Shown piece by piece: positions 53,144-60,484 of a stretch of 64,000 nt of DNA. The position numbers were made by a program, and so were the translations under genes. The notes under the pieces are model-generated. The model did no database searches, had not been told where the DNA came from, and worked only from the letters and a program-made list of their open reading frames with translations. Numbering within the stretch: position 1 is the first letter of the stretch; every line of letters begins with the position of its first letter. The DNA is from Ruminococcus sp. (GTDB taxonomy: Bacteria; Bacillota; Clostridia; Oscillospirales; Ruminococcaceae): contig JAFYGE010000049.1 in NCBI GenBank assembly GCA_017543335.1, positions 26,308 through 90,307 on the forward strand, given 5' to 3'.

Positions 53144-55045
53144 TTACTTATTCAGTAAATACTGCTTTAACAGTGTAAGGTCTGTTGCGTTAACGCTACC
53201 GTTAAGATCAATGTCAGCACGAATGAGCTGATCGTCTGTAAGAGTAATGGATGTATTGAGATAATTGGTCAAACGTGTAGCATCAGTGTTATTTACATTC
53301 TTGTCGTTGTTAAGATCACCGAATGGGTAAGCACCTGTTCTGTGTGTCGTAGAATCATAAATATTGTATGTACGCATATTAGTTGTATCGCTTATTGACC
53401 AGTAAATAGATGTTTCATGGTCGTCTACATATCTCTGTGCATCTGTGATTATGAATCTCTTGTTAGGATAGAGAACATCCTTATTGCCAACTGAACCGCC
53501 AGCAATTGTTGTAATATCTACGTGACCCCACTTTCCTGGAGCGTACTCAACTATATTCCATGCATGGCCCTTGCCGTGAACAACCTGAGCGTTTACGCCG
53601 CAGTTTTCAAGGAGATATGCATATGCGAGTGAGAATGAAGCACAAACGCCCTTGTTGAAGAGAAGTGCTCCCTCAACTTCCTGATGACCGTTGCCCCAAC
53701 CGTATGTCCAGTTCTGGCAAGCGTACTCACGAAGCTTCTTAATAGCCTTCTTCTTATATGCAACAGTAGTTGTGCCGGATGGTCTCCATGTAAGACCACA
53801 TCCCTGAATGATCTGCTTTGCCTTAGCTTCGCAGCGATTTATAGCGTACTTTGAACCCATAAGACCATAGAGATTCTCATAGAAATCGTTGTCGCTTATT
53901 GGTGAGCCCCATCTCTTAACTGTTGTAAGCTTAGAGCCGTTTGCATATGAAAGTGCGTTGTTATTGATGTGGTTTACACCGCCAAGATCAATTGTTGTAA
54001 CATTTGAACCGTTGAATGCATTCTCAGAAATTGAGCAGATGCTTGAATTTGCTCCGCTGAGGTCACAGTTTGTTGCTGTGCTTGCGAACTTGTAAAGTGT
54101 ACGTCCAAGTGTTACATATGTATTAGTGTTATTTGAAAGCCACTTTGTACCTTTAAGTGCATCAACACCGATATCCATTACAGCGTTAGCATTTGTAAAT
54201 GTAGCAAGGTTAGTACAATTCTGGAATGCATATCTGTCAATGTAGAGTACAGGGCTGAGATCAACGCTCTTGATCTGTTTCTTGCCTTCAAAAGCAGCTC
54301 TACCGATGTACTGGATACAGTGACCATCAAAAGTGCTCATTGTAAGCTTACCTGTAGATGCGTTGAAACCGGTTACATTATTGAGGTTAACGCATCTGTA
54401 GAGGTACTGACCGATTATCATGTTAGAAGACTGTCTTTCCCAGTCTGTCTGCCAGAGTGTACCTGTACCAAGTGCTTTAACATGAGAAACATTACTGTCA
54501 GTTGTTGTTGTGTCACTGCTGTTATAGAATTTAAGTGTTTTAAGTCTCTTTGTATCTGTGCCATTATTTGTATAATAATCGCATCCGTAGAAGCAGTAAT
54601 CACCCATTGTCTCAAGTGTATATGGGAGAACAACAGTTACGAGATTATCATTGTAAGAACAGAAATTCTTACCAAAGCTCTTTACGCCGTTCTTTACATA
54701 CACACTGCTGAGCTTTTTAGAATTGGAGAAGAAGTTATCACCGATCGTTTCGATACCCTTGCTAACTACTACAGATGTGATCTTCTGATTATCCTTCATG
54801 AAGTCGTCCGCAATAGCTTTTACCTTAGTGCCGTTGATAGTTGCAGGAATAGTTATGGATGTAGCTGTTCCTTTGTATCCGGTGATAGTGATCTCACCAT
54901 TTACGTTGTTGTAAGTAAAGTTGTTATATGTACCTGATGTAGTTGCTGCAGAAGCAGTTATTGGTGCAGAGACCATAGATGCTGCTGCAATAGTGTTCAG
55001 TGATAACGCTGAAACAAATGCTGCAATAATTTTTTTAGCCTTCAT
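53144..55045 (-). CDS. Secreted LRR_5/transglutaminase-like protein with type I dockerin
   Basis: This 633-aa protein has a signal peptide (1-33, ending near TASAA) and BspA-type leucine-rich repeats (about 45-400), such as FMKDNQKITSVVVSKGIETIGD. A transglutaminase/protease-like domain follows: Cys in NKGVCASFSLAYAYLLE near residue 467, His in KGHAWNIVEY near residue 493 and Asp in WGHVDIT near residue 508. The type I dockerin (about 573-633) has two calcium loops, GDLNNDKNVNNTDATRL and ADIDLNGSVNATDLTLL. The dockerin would bind a cohesin on a scaffoldin of a cellulosome- or amylosome-like complex. The enzyme domain may be a peptidase or cross-linker. The gene has its own promoter and terminator. 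Confidence 0.93.
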   Translation of the reverse strand: MKAKKIIAAFVSALSLNTIAAASMVSAPITASAATTSGTYNNFTYNNVNGEITITGYKGTATSITIPATINGTKVKAIADDFMKDNQKITSVVVSKGIETIGDNFFSNSKKLSSVYVKNGVKSFGKNFCSYNDNLVTVVLPYTLETMGDYCFYGCDYYTNNGTDTKRLKTLKFYNSSDTTTTDSNVSHVKALGTGTLWQTDWERQSSNMIIGQYLYRCVNLNNVTGFNASTGKLTMSTFDGHCIQYIGRAAFEGKKQIKSVDLSPVLYIDRYAFQNCTNLATFTNANAVMDIGVDALKGTKWLSNNTNTYVTLGRTLYKFASTATNCDLSGANSSICSISENAFNGSNVTTIDLGGVNHINNNALSYANGSKLTTVKRWGSPISDNDFYENLYGLMGSKYAINRCEAKAKQIIQGCGLTWRPSGTTTVAYKKKAIKKLREYACQNWTYGWGNGHQEVEGALLFNKGVCASFSLAYAYLLENCGVNAQVVHGKGHAWNIVEYAPGKWGHVDITTIAGGSVGNKDVLYPNKRFIITDAQRYVDDHETSIYWSISDTTNMRTYNIYDSTTHRTGAYPFGDLNNDKNVNNTDATRLTNYLNTSITLTDDQLIRADIDLNGSVNATDLTLLKQYLLNK

Positions 55046-55135
55046 TGTTTATTCCTCCGAATGTGTCATAATTAAAAGTTAGATAGTAGTCAAATTATAA
55101 TTATAATTTTGTAAAATATAAGCTATAGCGTATGC

Positions 55136-55164
55136 ATTATAACACGATATTGATATATTGTCAA
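55136..55164 (-). promoter_or_regulatory. Promoter of the dockerin gene
   Basis: On the minus strand TTGACA (55164-55159) and TATAAT (55141-55136) are perfect with a 17-bp spacer. A leader of about 85 bases follows, ending in CGGAGGAATAAAC before the ATG. Confidence 0.92.
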
Positions 55165-55190
55165 TACCTTTTAAAAAAATTTGTGCAATT

Positions 55191-56399
55191 TTACTTTCTT
55201 AAAAGAGCTTTTTCATAAACATGGCACATTTCTACATTAGCTGCCGTTTCTCCGTAAACCTTGTATAACTTGTCAGCACAAGTCATGTAAGATATGTCTT
55301 CGGAGAGTAATTCTCCTGTCTGACACAAAATTTTACCTTTGGTCATGTCAAGATGTGTTACAGCTATTGAGATCTTTTCGTCATCAAGTGCATACTTTCT
55401 GTCGTTTGATAAAGATGTCATGAATTCAGGAAGATCAAACCAGCCATACCTGAAATAGCCTTGAAACTCATTTGGTGAATTTGTTTTATCAATAAGTCCG
55501 CACTTTTTTTGAAGTTCGGGATATTCTGTATCAAATCTTCCCGCACCGTGTCTGGTAAAATACGTACGTGTTACATAGCACACTTCTGTATCACGTTTTT
55601 CAACTCTGTCAAGGATACTTCTGATATTTTTCATACCTGTATTCGATGGAGTAAGATTTGGAAAATAATCATCTCTGTCCATGTCGAGAAGCAAGCCCTG
55701 AGCTCCTTCAAAAACTGCTGTCTGGTACTGATCAATCACAGTAACATCCGATTTACAGCACAATTTTGTCATATAAATCAGCTCATCAATATAATTCAAA
55801 ATTATATTTTCATTGTTGATCAGTTCAAATAATTCTTTGAGCCTGTCATCTTTTATTTTCAGTTCATCCGCTCTTTTACGGCAATAGTTCTTTGAGATCT
55901 CCTGCATTTTGCTGATAAGCTGAGTCCTATATTCATAAGAATCTTCAACCTCACCATATTCAAGCATGTACTTCTCATCAACACTTCGTAGCATTGTCTC
56001 GTATATACCTACTCCGCAGCTTCCGTGACGTTTGTCACCACGATTTCTTTCGGCAAATTGATTTAAAAGCATATCGCACGGAAGCGTAAGCAGACAATGC
56101 TTATCAATATATACTTTGCCGGCTTTAAGTCCGAGTTGCTCAGATTCTCTGTTAAACAGCATCGGATTCACAATAAAAAACTCAGAAAGATATGTGTCAG
56201 CTCCGGCAAAATAACCTGCTCCGATATGAGAAAATACGTGTCTTTTGCCGTCCGGATTGCAGACAGTGTGACCTGCCTGTGCTCCGCCGTTTATCCTTAC
56301 ATCTATGACATTTTCATTTTTTCCGCAAAAATAATCGGTCATAAGCCCCTTACCCTCATCACCAAAATTAGCTCCGATGACTGCGTATGCTTTTTTCAT
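55191..56399 (-). CDS. Divergent adenylosuccinate synthetase (PurA) homologue
   Basis: The start is the ATG at 56399 (402 aa, MKKAYAVIGANFGDEGKGL), after GAGGTG. The GTP-binding N-terminus GANFGDEGKGL keeps the catalytic Asp, and NGGAQAGHTV keeps the catalytic His. FEGAQGLLLDMD and NLTPSNTGMKNI are also PurA-like. But the IMP-binding TTGRGIGP loop is changed to HGSCGVGIYE, and the aspartate-binding TTGRxRR loop is replaced by TNSPNEFQGYFRYGW. So it should be a GTP-dependent ligase-like enzyme with another acceptor or donor. It is the second gene after the VWA gene in a divergon with an NrtR-like regulator. Confidence 0.85.
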   Translation of the reverse strand: MKKAYAVIGANFGDEGKGLMTDYFCGKNENVIDVRINGGAQAGHTVCNPDGKRHVFSHIGAGYFAGADTYLSEFFIVNPMLFNRESEQLGLKAGKVYIDKHCLLTLPCDMLLNQFAERNRGDKRHGSCGVGIYETMLRSVDEKYMLEYGEVEDSYEYRTQLISKMQEISKNYCRKRADELKIKDDRLKELFELINNENIILNYIDELIYMTKLCCKSDVTVIDQYQTAVFEGAQGLLLDMDRDDYFPNLTPSNTGMKNIRSILDRVEKRDTEVCYVTRTYFTRHGAGRFDTEYPELQKKCGLIDKTNSPNEFQGYFRYGWFDLPEFMTSLSNDRKYALDDEKISIAVTHLDMTKGKILCQTGELLSEDISYMTCADKLYKVYGETAANVEMCHVYEKALLRK

Positions 56400-56409
56400 A
56401 TGTATCACC

Positions 56410-57303
56410 TCAGAATCCTATTTTCCTTCTGAAAAATCCTCTTTTCTCGTCATTCATATTGCCAAAAACAGATCTATTTTCATGCTGTACAACAATATCA
56501 TCACTATCTTGCTTGTTCCCTGCATACTCTATCATTGACAATATAACCTGTGGAAGTCTCTGATAATCGTCAACTATAACAGCTCTCTCCCCCATTAACT
56601 TTCTCCAACGGTCTGGCTGCACCTGACCTGCACTTCCTCCCTGCATGAGCATAAGGTGGAAAACTTCATATCTTTTGCTTACTTCGTCAAGTAATGCTCT
56701 TGTATCGACATTTTCATAAACTCTGTCTCCGAACACTCTCTCGATCTCGTCAGCACGTATATATTCCGGGAAGCAATCGTCGCCCATTGTAATGATTATG
56801 CCTTTCTGACGGCGTTTGTCCCACGCATCTGAACGTGTTCTTGTAGCTGCAAAATACCATACTAACGGATAGCTTTCAAAGCCGTTTCCTCCGCCTCCAC
56901 GTTCAAACCAAAGATCTGTAAGCTGATGAGCTATTCTTATGTCAGATTCAAACTGTGTGGCTTGAAGCGGCGAGCTGTCACAAGTCGAATCACCTACTGC
57001 ATTGAACATTATTTGCGGACCCTCAACAGGTCTTCTGTCCAGAAGCTCCTTTACCATGTCGCCAAGCTTCTGTGCTGTAACTGTAAGTATATTGCTCATA
57101 GAACCTGTTACGTCAAGTCCGATAATTATTGGAGTAGATATCGGATGATCCGCTGAATCACAGCTTTCCCTCATTGTGATATTTTTAGGATCATATTTCG
57201 GATCAGTAAATCGGGCGTTGTATATCTCCCCTACACTTCTTCCGCTTATCCTTGCAGATGAATAGCTTCTCCACTCCTCTGTTTTCCATGCACCGTATCC
57301 CAT
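56410..57303 (-). CDS. VWA-domain protein of the PurA-like/NrtR-like divergon
   Basis: The start is the ATG at 57303 (297 aa, MGYGAWKTEEW), after AGGAGG. There is no signal peptide. A von Willebrand A domain occupies about residues 55-245. It has a MIDAS motif DVTGSMS near residue 67 with DxSxS-like residues, and later ITMGDDCFPEY near residue 188 for the distal metal site. Sequence before it, GRSVGEIYNARFTDPKYDP, is not a known domain. VWA proteins often act as adaptors that recruit AAA+ or other partners, but none is present. It starts the minus-strand side of the divergon and ends 10 bases before the PurA-like start. Confidence 0.88.
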   Translation of the reverse strand: MGYGAWKTEEWRSYSSARISGRSVGEIYNARFTDPKYDPKNITMRESCDSADHPISTPIIIGLDVTGSMSNILTVTAQKLGDMVKELLDRRPVEGPQIMFNAVGDSTCDSSPLQATQFESDIRIAHQLTDLWFERGGGGNGFESYPLVWYFAATRTRSDAWDKRRQKGIIITMGDDCFPEYIRADEIERVFGDRVYENVDTRALLDEVSKRYEVFHLMLMQGGSAGQVQPDRWRKLMGERAVIVDDYQRLPQVILSMIEYAGNKQDSDDIVVQHENRSVFGNMNDEKRGFFRRKIGF

Positions 57304-57448
57304 AAATAATCCTCCTTGAATTTTATTAACTGCATTGCAGTTGGTAATATGTTGAGTCAGACTATTAAGCATTTCACTTAATATCATTTTAATAGTAACA
57401 AAAGATAAATAAAAATCGAGCTGAGCTCATTTGTATTTATATCCTTTT

Positions 57449-57471
57449 GTTATTATCATTATAATACTAAC
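57449..57471. promoter_or_regulatory. Operator-like 23-bp palindrome A
   Basis: An imperfect 23-bp palindrome with ends GTTA-TTAT and ATA-CTAAC. It covers the -10 of the minus-strand VWA/PurA promoter. It shares length and pattern with the two other sites in this spacer. Confidence 0.7.
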
Positions 57472-57486
57472 TACTTGATTTGTCAA
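57458..57486 (-). promoter_or_regulatory. Promoter of the VWA-PurA-like operon
   Basis: On the minus strand TTGACA (57486-57481) and TATAAT (57463-57458) are perfect with a 17-bp spacer. Confidence 0.9.
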
Positions 57487-57520
57487 TAGATTTCTATGGA
57501 TTCTACATTTATTCCAATGT

Positions 57521-57543
57521 GATAATATCATTTTAGTATTATC
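57521..57543. promoter_or_regulatory. Operator-like 23-bp palindrome B
   Basis: Ends GATAATA and TATTATC are exact inverted repeats around a 9-bp centre. It lies between the two divergent promoters and overlaps neither -35. It could support loop formation between the other two sites. Confidence 0.7.
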
Positions 57544-57576
57544 TTTGAGCAGTATGCATAATTAGTCATCATTTCC

Positions 57577-57605
57577 TTGACTTACCTTGTTTTTAGTGAT
57601 ATTAT
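57577..57605 (+). promoter_or_regulatory. Promoter of the NrtR-like gene
   Basis: TTGACT (57577-57582) and TATTAT (57600-57605) are 17 bp apart, 31 bases before the ATG. The -10 is inside palindrome C. Confidence 0.75.
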
Positions 57606-57620
57606 TAGTATGATATTATC
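57598..57620. promoter_or_regulatory. Operator-like 23-bp palindrome C
   Basis: Ends GATATTAT and ATATTATC form a 23-bp dyad with the same pattern as A and B. It covers the -10 and the start point of the NrtR-like gene, so the product would probably repress itself. Confidence 0.7.
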
Positions 57621-57635
57621 GAACGGAGGTTTTTT

Positions 57636-58436
57636 ATGGACTACGATATAACCGCATACGACCGCCCTTCTGTAACAGCTGATATTGTCGTTTTCGCTGC
57701 AAGAAAAAGCGACGGCGAGAGCTACAGACACCTTTCAACTCCAGTGCTATCAGTATTGCTCGTTAAACGTACAGATGATCCGTTTTCAGGTATGTTAGCT
57801 CTCCCCGGAGGATTTTGCTGTCGTGAGGAAACTATAGAAGAAACTGCTGAACGTAAACTCAAAGAAAAAACCGGCATCTCTGATCTACCGCTTTCGCTTC
57901 TGTGTAATCTCTCACGCCTCGGACGTGACCCTCGTGGATGGATCATTTCCTGCTGTTATTGGACTTTAATGGAGTTCTCTAATTCAAAAATCGAGAAAAA
58001 TGCTGCTTGGTACGAGGTAGAATTGGATGAAAAGAATGATGTATACACCCTCAAATTGACAGACGATAACGGAAATATTTACCGTTCCGAAGTAAGGCTC
58101 AATAATTCAAATGAGCTTTATAATCAGTCCTCGGAAGCTGAAATACCTGAGAATAGTCTCGCTTTTGACCATGCAGAAATAATTGTGCGAGCTGTTCTTC
58201 AGCTCAGAAACAGCCTTGATAAACCTTTTGCTGCTTTCAGAATGCTGCCGGAGCAGTTTACTCTCACTGAATTGCAGCAAATTTATGAGATGATACTTGA
58301 TAAAAAATTGCTTATGGCTAATTTCAGAAGAAAAATTGCTCCATATGTCGAGGAGACCGGTAATATAGACTCCGGAGCAGGTCATCGCCCGTCTAAATTG
58401 TTCAGAAAAAAGAATGATGTTAATTCATCTATATGA
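57636..58436 (+). CDS. NrtR-like NUDIX-related transcriptional regulator
   Basis: This 266-aa protein has a Nudix domain at residues 12-145 and a C-terminal winged helix at about residues 195-255 (FTLTELQQIYEMILDKKLLMANFRRKI), the NrtR layout. The Nudix box is degenerate: RKLKEKTGI replaces REUxEExGU, so two catalytic glutamates are Lys. NrtR regulators bind ADP-ribose or related ligands and repress NAD or sugar genes. Loss of catalysis is normal for them. The ATG follows GGAGG. It faces the VWA-PurA operon across a spacer with three palindromes, which suggests it regulates both sides. The ligand is unknown. Confidence 0.85.
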   Translation: MDYDITAYDRPSVTADIVVFAARKSDGESYRHLSTPVLSVLLVKRTDDPFSGMLALPGGFCCREETIEETAERKLKEKTGISDLPLSLLCNLSRLGRDPRGWIISCCYWTLMEFSNSKIEKNAAWYEVELDEKNDVYTLKLTDDNGNIYRSEVRLNNSNELYNQSSEAEIPENSLAFDHAEIIVRAVLQLRNSLDKPFAAFRMLPEQFTLTELQQIYEMILDKKLLMANFRRKIAPYVEETGNIDSGAGHRPSKLFRKKNDVNSSI

Positions 58437-58449
58437 TTGGAGTGCTTTT

Positions 58450-58998
58450 ATGGATTTTGAAAGATTAGAAAAAAATATTTGTGATAACGTACTTGAAGCT
58501 CAGCTAAAACTTGGATATGATAAGCGTCCTATCAGCTTCAATTACACGTTGAGCACTCTGCGTAATCTTCTTGCTACAGATGCTGACATGACTGATATGC
58601 AATACGCTCTGTTTCAGTTCAGATTATATTCTGAGCCTGCCCTTGGAGAACTGTCATTTCACGAAATAAAAGACGGTTTCTGCATTACCGTCCCCGAAAA
58701 AGGTACAGAAAATATTCACAATTTATATGACCATAACGTTCTTATTCCCGAACTTGTAAATAAGGTCAGGGAGCATTGCAGCTCTGTTGACGAAGTACTT
58801 GATATATTCAGAAAATACTCCGATGATGCAGTGATAGAGAAAAAGAGCAATGACGAATTCGACTACCTTGTATATTTCAAAAATGGAGTTCCGGACGAGT
58901 ATTATTACTGCATTTCTGTTGAGGAAGAGATAGACGGAAGTCTCCACGTTTCCTATCACAGATTTATAAAAGAAGACTATGAGGAACTCGGATTCTAA
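58450..58998 (+). CDS. DUF3877-like protein
   Basis: The start is the ATG at 58450 (182 aa, MDFERLEKNI), preceded by GGAG. An upstream in-frame ATG at 58414 lies inside the regulator gene. It is a soluble alpha/beta protein. The block VLEAQLKLGYDKRPISFNYTLSTLRNLL near residue 10 matches my memory of the DUF3877 family, function unknown. The domain contains FCITVPEKGTENIHNLYDHN near residue 77. Coupling to the NrtR-like gene places it in the same module. I cannot name a reaction. Confidence 0.7.
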   Translation: MDFERLEKNICDNVLEAQLKLGYDKRPISFNYTLSTLRNLLATDADMTDMQYALFQFRLYSEPALGELSFHEIKDGFCITVPEKGTENIHNLYDHNVLIPELVNKVREHCSSVDEVLDIFRKYSDDAVIEKKSNDEFDYLVYFKNGVPDEYYYCISVEEEIDGSLHVSYHRFIKEDYEELGF

Positions 58999-59012
58999 TA
59001 ATGTCAAATATT

Positions 59013-59044
59013 ATCGCCTCTGCATATTATATATGGGAGGCGAT
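59013..59044 (+). promoter_or_regulatory. Hairpin that covers the SD of the GH25 gene
   Basis: ATCGCCTC (59013-59020) and GAGGCGAT (59037-59044) pair perfectly over 8 bp around a 16-base AT-rich loop. The 3' arm contains the GGAGG of the muramidase gene, so it could limit translation unless opened. Confidence 0.65.
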
Positions 59045-59048
59045 TACT

Positions 59049-59741
59049 ATGACCAGATATGGAATTGACGTTTCACGCTGGCAAGGCAATATCGACTGGA
59101 CTAAGGTAAAAGTCGATTTTTGTATAATGCAGGCTGGTTTTGGCAGAGAACTTTCTCAGAAAGATATCTGCTTTGATAATAATTATAACGGCTGCAAGAA
59201 GAATAAAATTCCCTGCGGTGCTTATTGGTATAGCTATGCACAGTCCGAGGATGAAGCAAGACTTGAAGCTAAAGTCTGCATCGAGACTATAAAAAATAAG
59301 CAATTTGAGTACCCTATATATTACGATGTAGAGGAACAGCGTACTCTTGACCTTGGCAGAGAAAAGATCAGTGCAATTATAAAAGCTTTTCTTGACGAAC
59401 TCGAAAAAGCCGGTTATTTCGCCGGACTTTATATGTCAGCTTACTTCCTTAAAGAATACGTGAATGACTCGATAAAAAATCGATATGCTGTCTGGGTAGC
59501 TCATCATGGTGTAAATAAACCGGACTATACAGGTAAATATGGAATGTGGCAAAAGTCCAATACAGGTTCAGTTGCCGGAATAAACGGAAATGTCGATTTA
59601 GACGAATGCTATGTCGATTATCCGGCTGACATAAAAGCCGCAGGACTTAACGGATTCCCTAAAGCTCCGAATAAAAAGTCGAAATTCTTTAAGATCACAG
59701 TCGATAATAAGACCTACAGCGGCACTTTAACTGAAATATAA
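59049..59741 (+). CDS. GH25 muramidase (lysozyme)
   Basis: The start is the ATG at 59049 (230 aa, MTRYGIDVSRWQGNIDW), after GGAGGCG. A frame from 59001 has no SD. The GH25 fold shows the N-terminal DVSRWQG with one catalytic Asp and YPIYYDVEEQ near residue 93 with the catalytic Asp-Glu pair, plus the late WQKSNTGSVAGINGNVDLDE block. It cleaves the glycan chain of peptidoglycan. There is no signal peptide or membrane helix, so secretion would need another route, or it acts after lysis. It is 50 bases after the DUF3877-like gene and ends in a terminator. Confidence 0.92.
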   Translation: MTRYGIDVSRWQGNIDWTKVKVDFCIMQAGFGRELSQKDICFDNNYNGCKKNKIPCGAYWYSYAQSEDEARLEAKVCIETIKNKQFEYPIYYDVEEQRTLDLGREKISAIIKAFLDELEKAGYFAGLYMSAYFLKEYVNDSIKNRYAVWVAHHGVNKPDYTGKYGMWQKSNTGSVAGINGNVDLDECYVDYPADIKAAGLNGFPKAPNKKSKFFKITVDNKTYSGTLTEI

Positions 59742-59746
59742 TTTTT

Positions 59747-59772
59747 ACCTCTCCGTATGTGAGAGGTTTTTT
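59747..59772 (+). terminator. Terminator after the GH25 gene
   Basis: Arms ACCTCTC (59747-59753) and GAGAGGT (59761-59767) pair perfectly, followed by a run of T. Confidence 0.88.
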
Positions 59773-59905
59773 GTTGATAATTAACTTTTGATATGCTAAA
59801 ATAAATATTGAAAAATCTTTGTATTTCATGTCCACATAATAAAAAAACATTCGAGAGTATTTTACGAAAGCGTTCGCTTAAAGAAAAATATGAGGAGGAG
59901 TGTAA

Positions 59906-60472
59906 ATGACAGACAGCGAACTTAAAGTGCAAATGACTAAATCGCCGGCATCAGCCAGAAGAGCACTTTTTGATGAATATTGTAATTATGTTTATGCTGT
60001 TGTTATAAATAAACTCAGAAATTGTGGTACTCGTGAAGATATGGAGGAATGTGTCAGCGACGTTTTTGCTGACGTTTTCAGAAGTCTCGATTCACTTGAA
60101 CCACGTAATGAAGACCTGAAAGGATTTATTGGTGTTGTTGCCAAACGCCGTGCTATCGACTCTTACAGAAAACTCAGTAAAAATGCCAATATGACTCTTT
60201 CTATTGATGACGATGATTTCAATAAATTGTCTTCGTCTGAAAATGTAGTTGCTAACACTGAGCGTTCTGAACAAAATGCACTGCTTATACAGAAAGTACG
60301 TGAACTCGGTGAACCGGACTCTACTATAATAATTCAGCAATTCTATTATAACAGGTCGTCCTCTGAGATAGCTAAAGCAATTTCTATGACTACGGCAGCT
60401 GTTCATAAGCGTAGTAAACGTGCACGAGAAAAATTAAAGCTAATGCTTGCCGAAGTCGGTATCAGCCTTTAA
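59906..60472 (+). CDS. ECF-type RNA polymerase sigma factor
   Basis: This 188-aa protein is an extracytoplasmic-function sigma factor. Region 2 covers about residues 15-90, with YCNYVYAVVINKL and DMEECVSDVFADVFRSLDSL. Region 4 covers about residues 130-185, with FYYNRSSSEIAKAISMTTAAVHKRSKRAREKL as the helix-turn-helix. GAGGAGGAG precedes the ATG. It has no clear housekeeping promoter. ECF factors usually drive their own gene, but I cannot define the motif. The next gene is probably its anti-sigma partner. Confidence 0.88.
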   Translation: MTDSELKVQMTKSPASARRALFDEYCNYVYAVVINKLRNCGTREDMEECVSDVFADVFRSLDSLEPRNEDLKGFIGVVAKRRAIDSYRKLSKNANMTLSIDDDDFNKLSSSENVVANTERSEQNALLIQKVRELGEPDSTIIIQQFYYNRSSSEIAKAISMTTAAVHKRSKRAREKLKLMLAEVGISL

Positions 60473-60484
60473 GGAGGGATTTCT

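Noticed and set aside
54320-54937. A 205-codon open frame opposite the dockerin protein gene
   Set aside because: It is Cys/Ile-rich in the way antisense frames are, has no SD, and lies within the LRR coding region.
55191-56399. Phage-type PurZ
   Set aside because: The catalytic Asp of PurA (FGDEGKG) is kept, whereas PurZ loses it. No phage genes are near.
57521-57543. Palindrome B as a terminator
   Set aside because: The stem is AT-only, no T-run follows, and no gene ends close by. Two sister sites lie on promoters.
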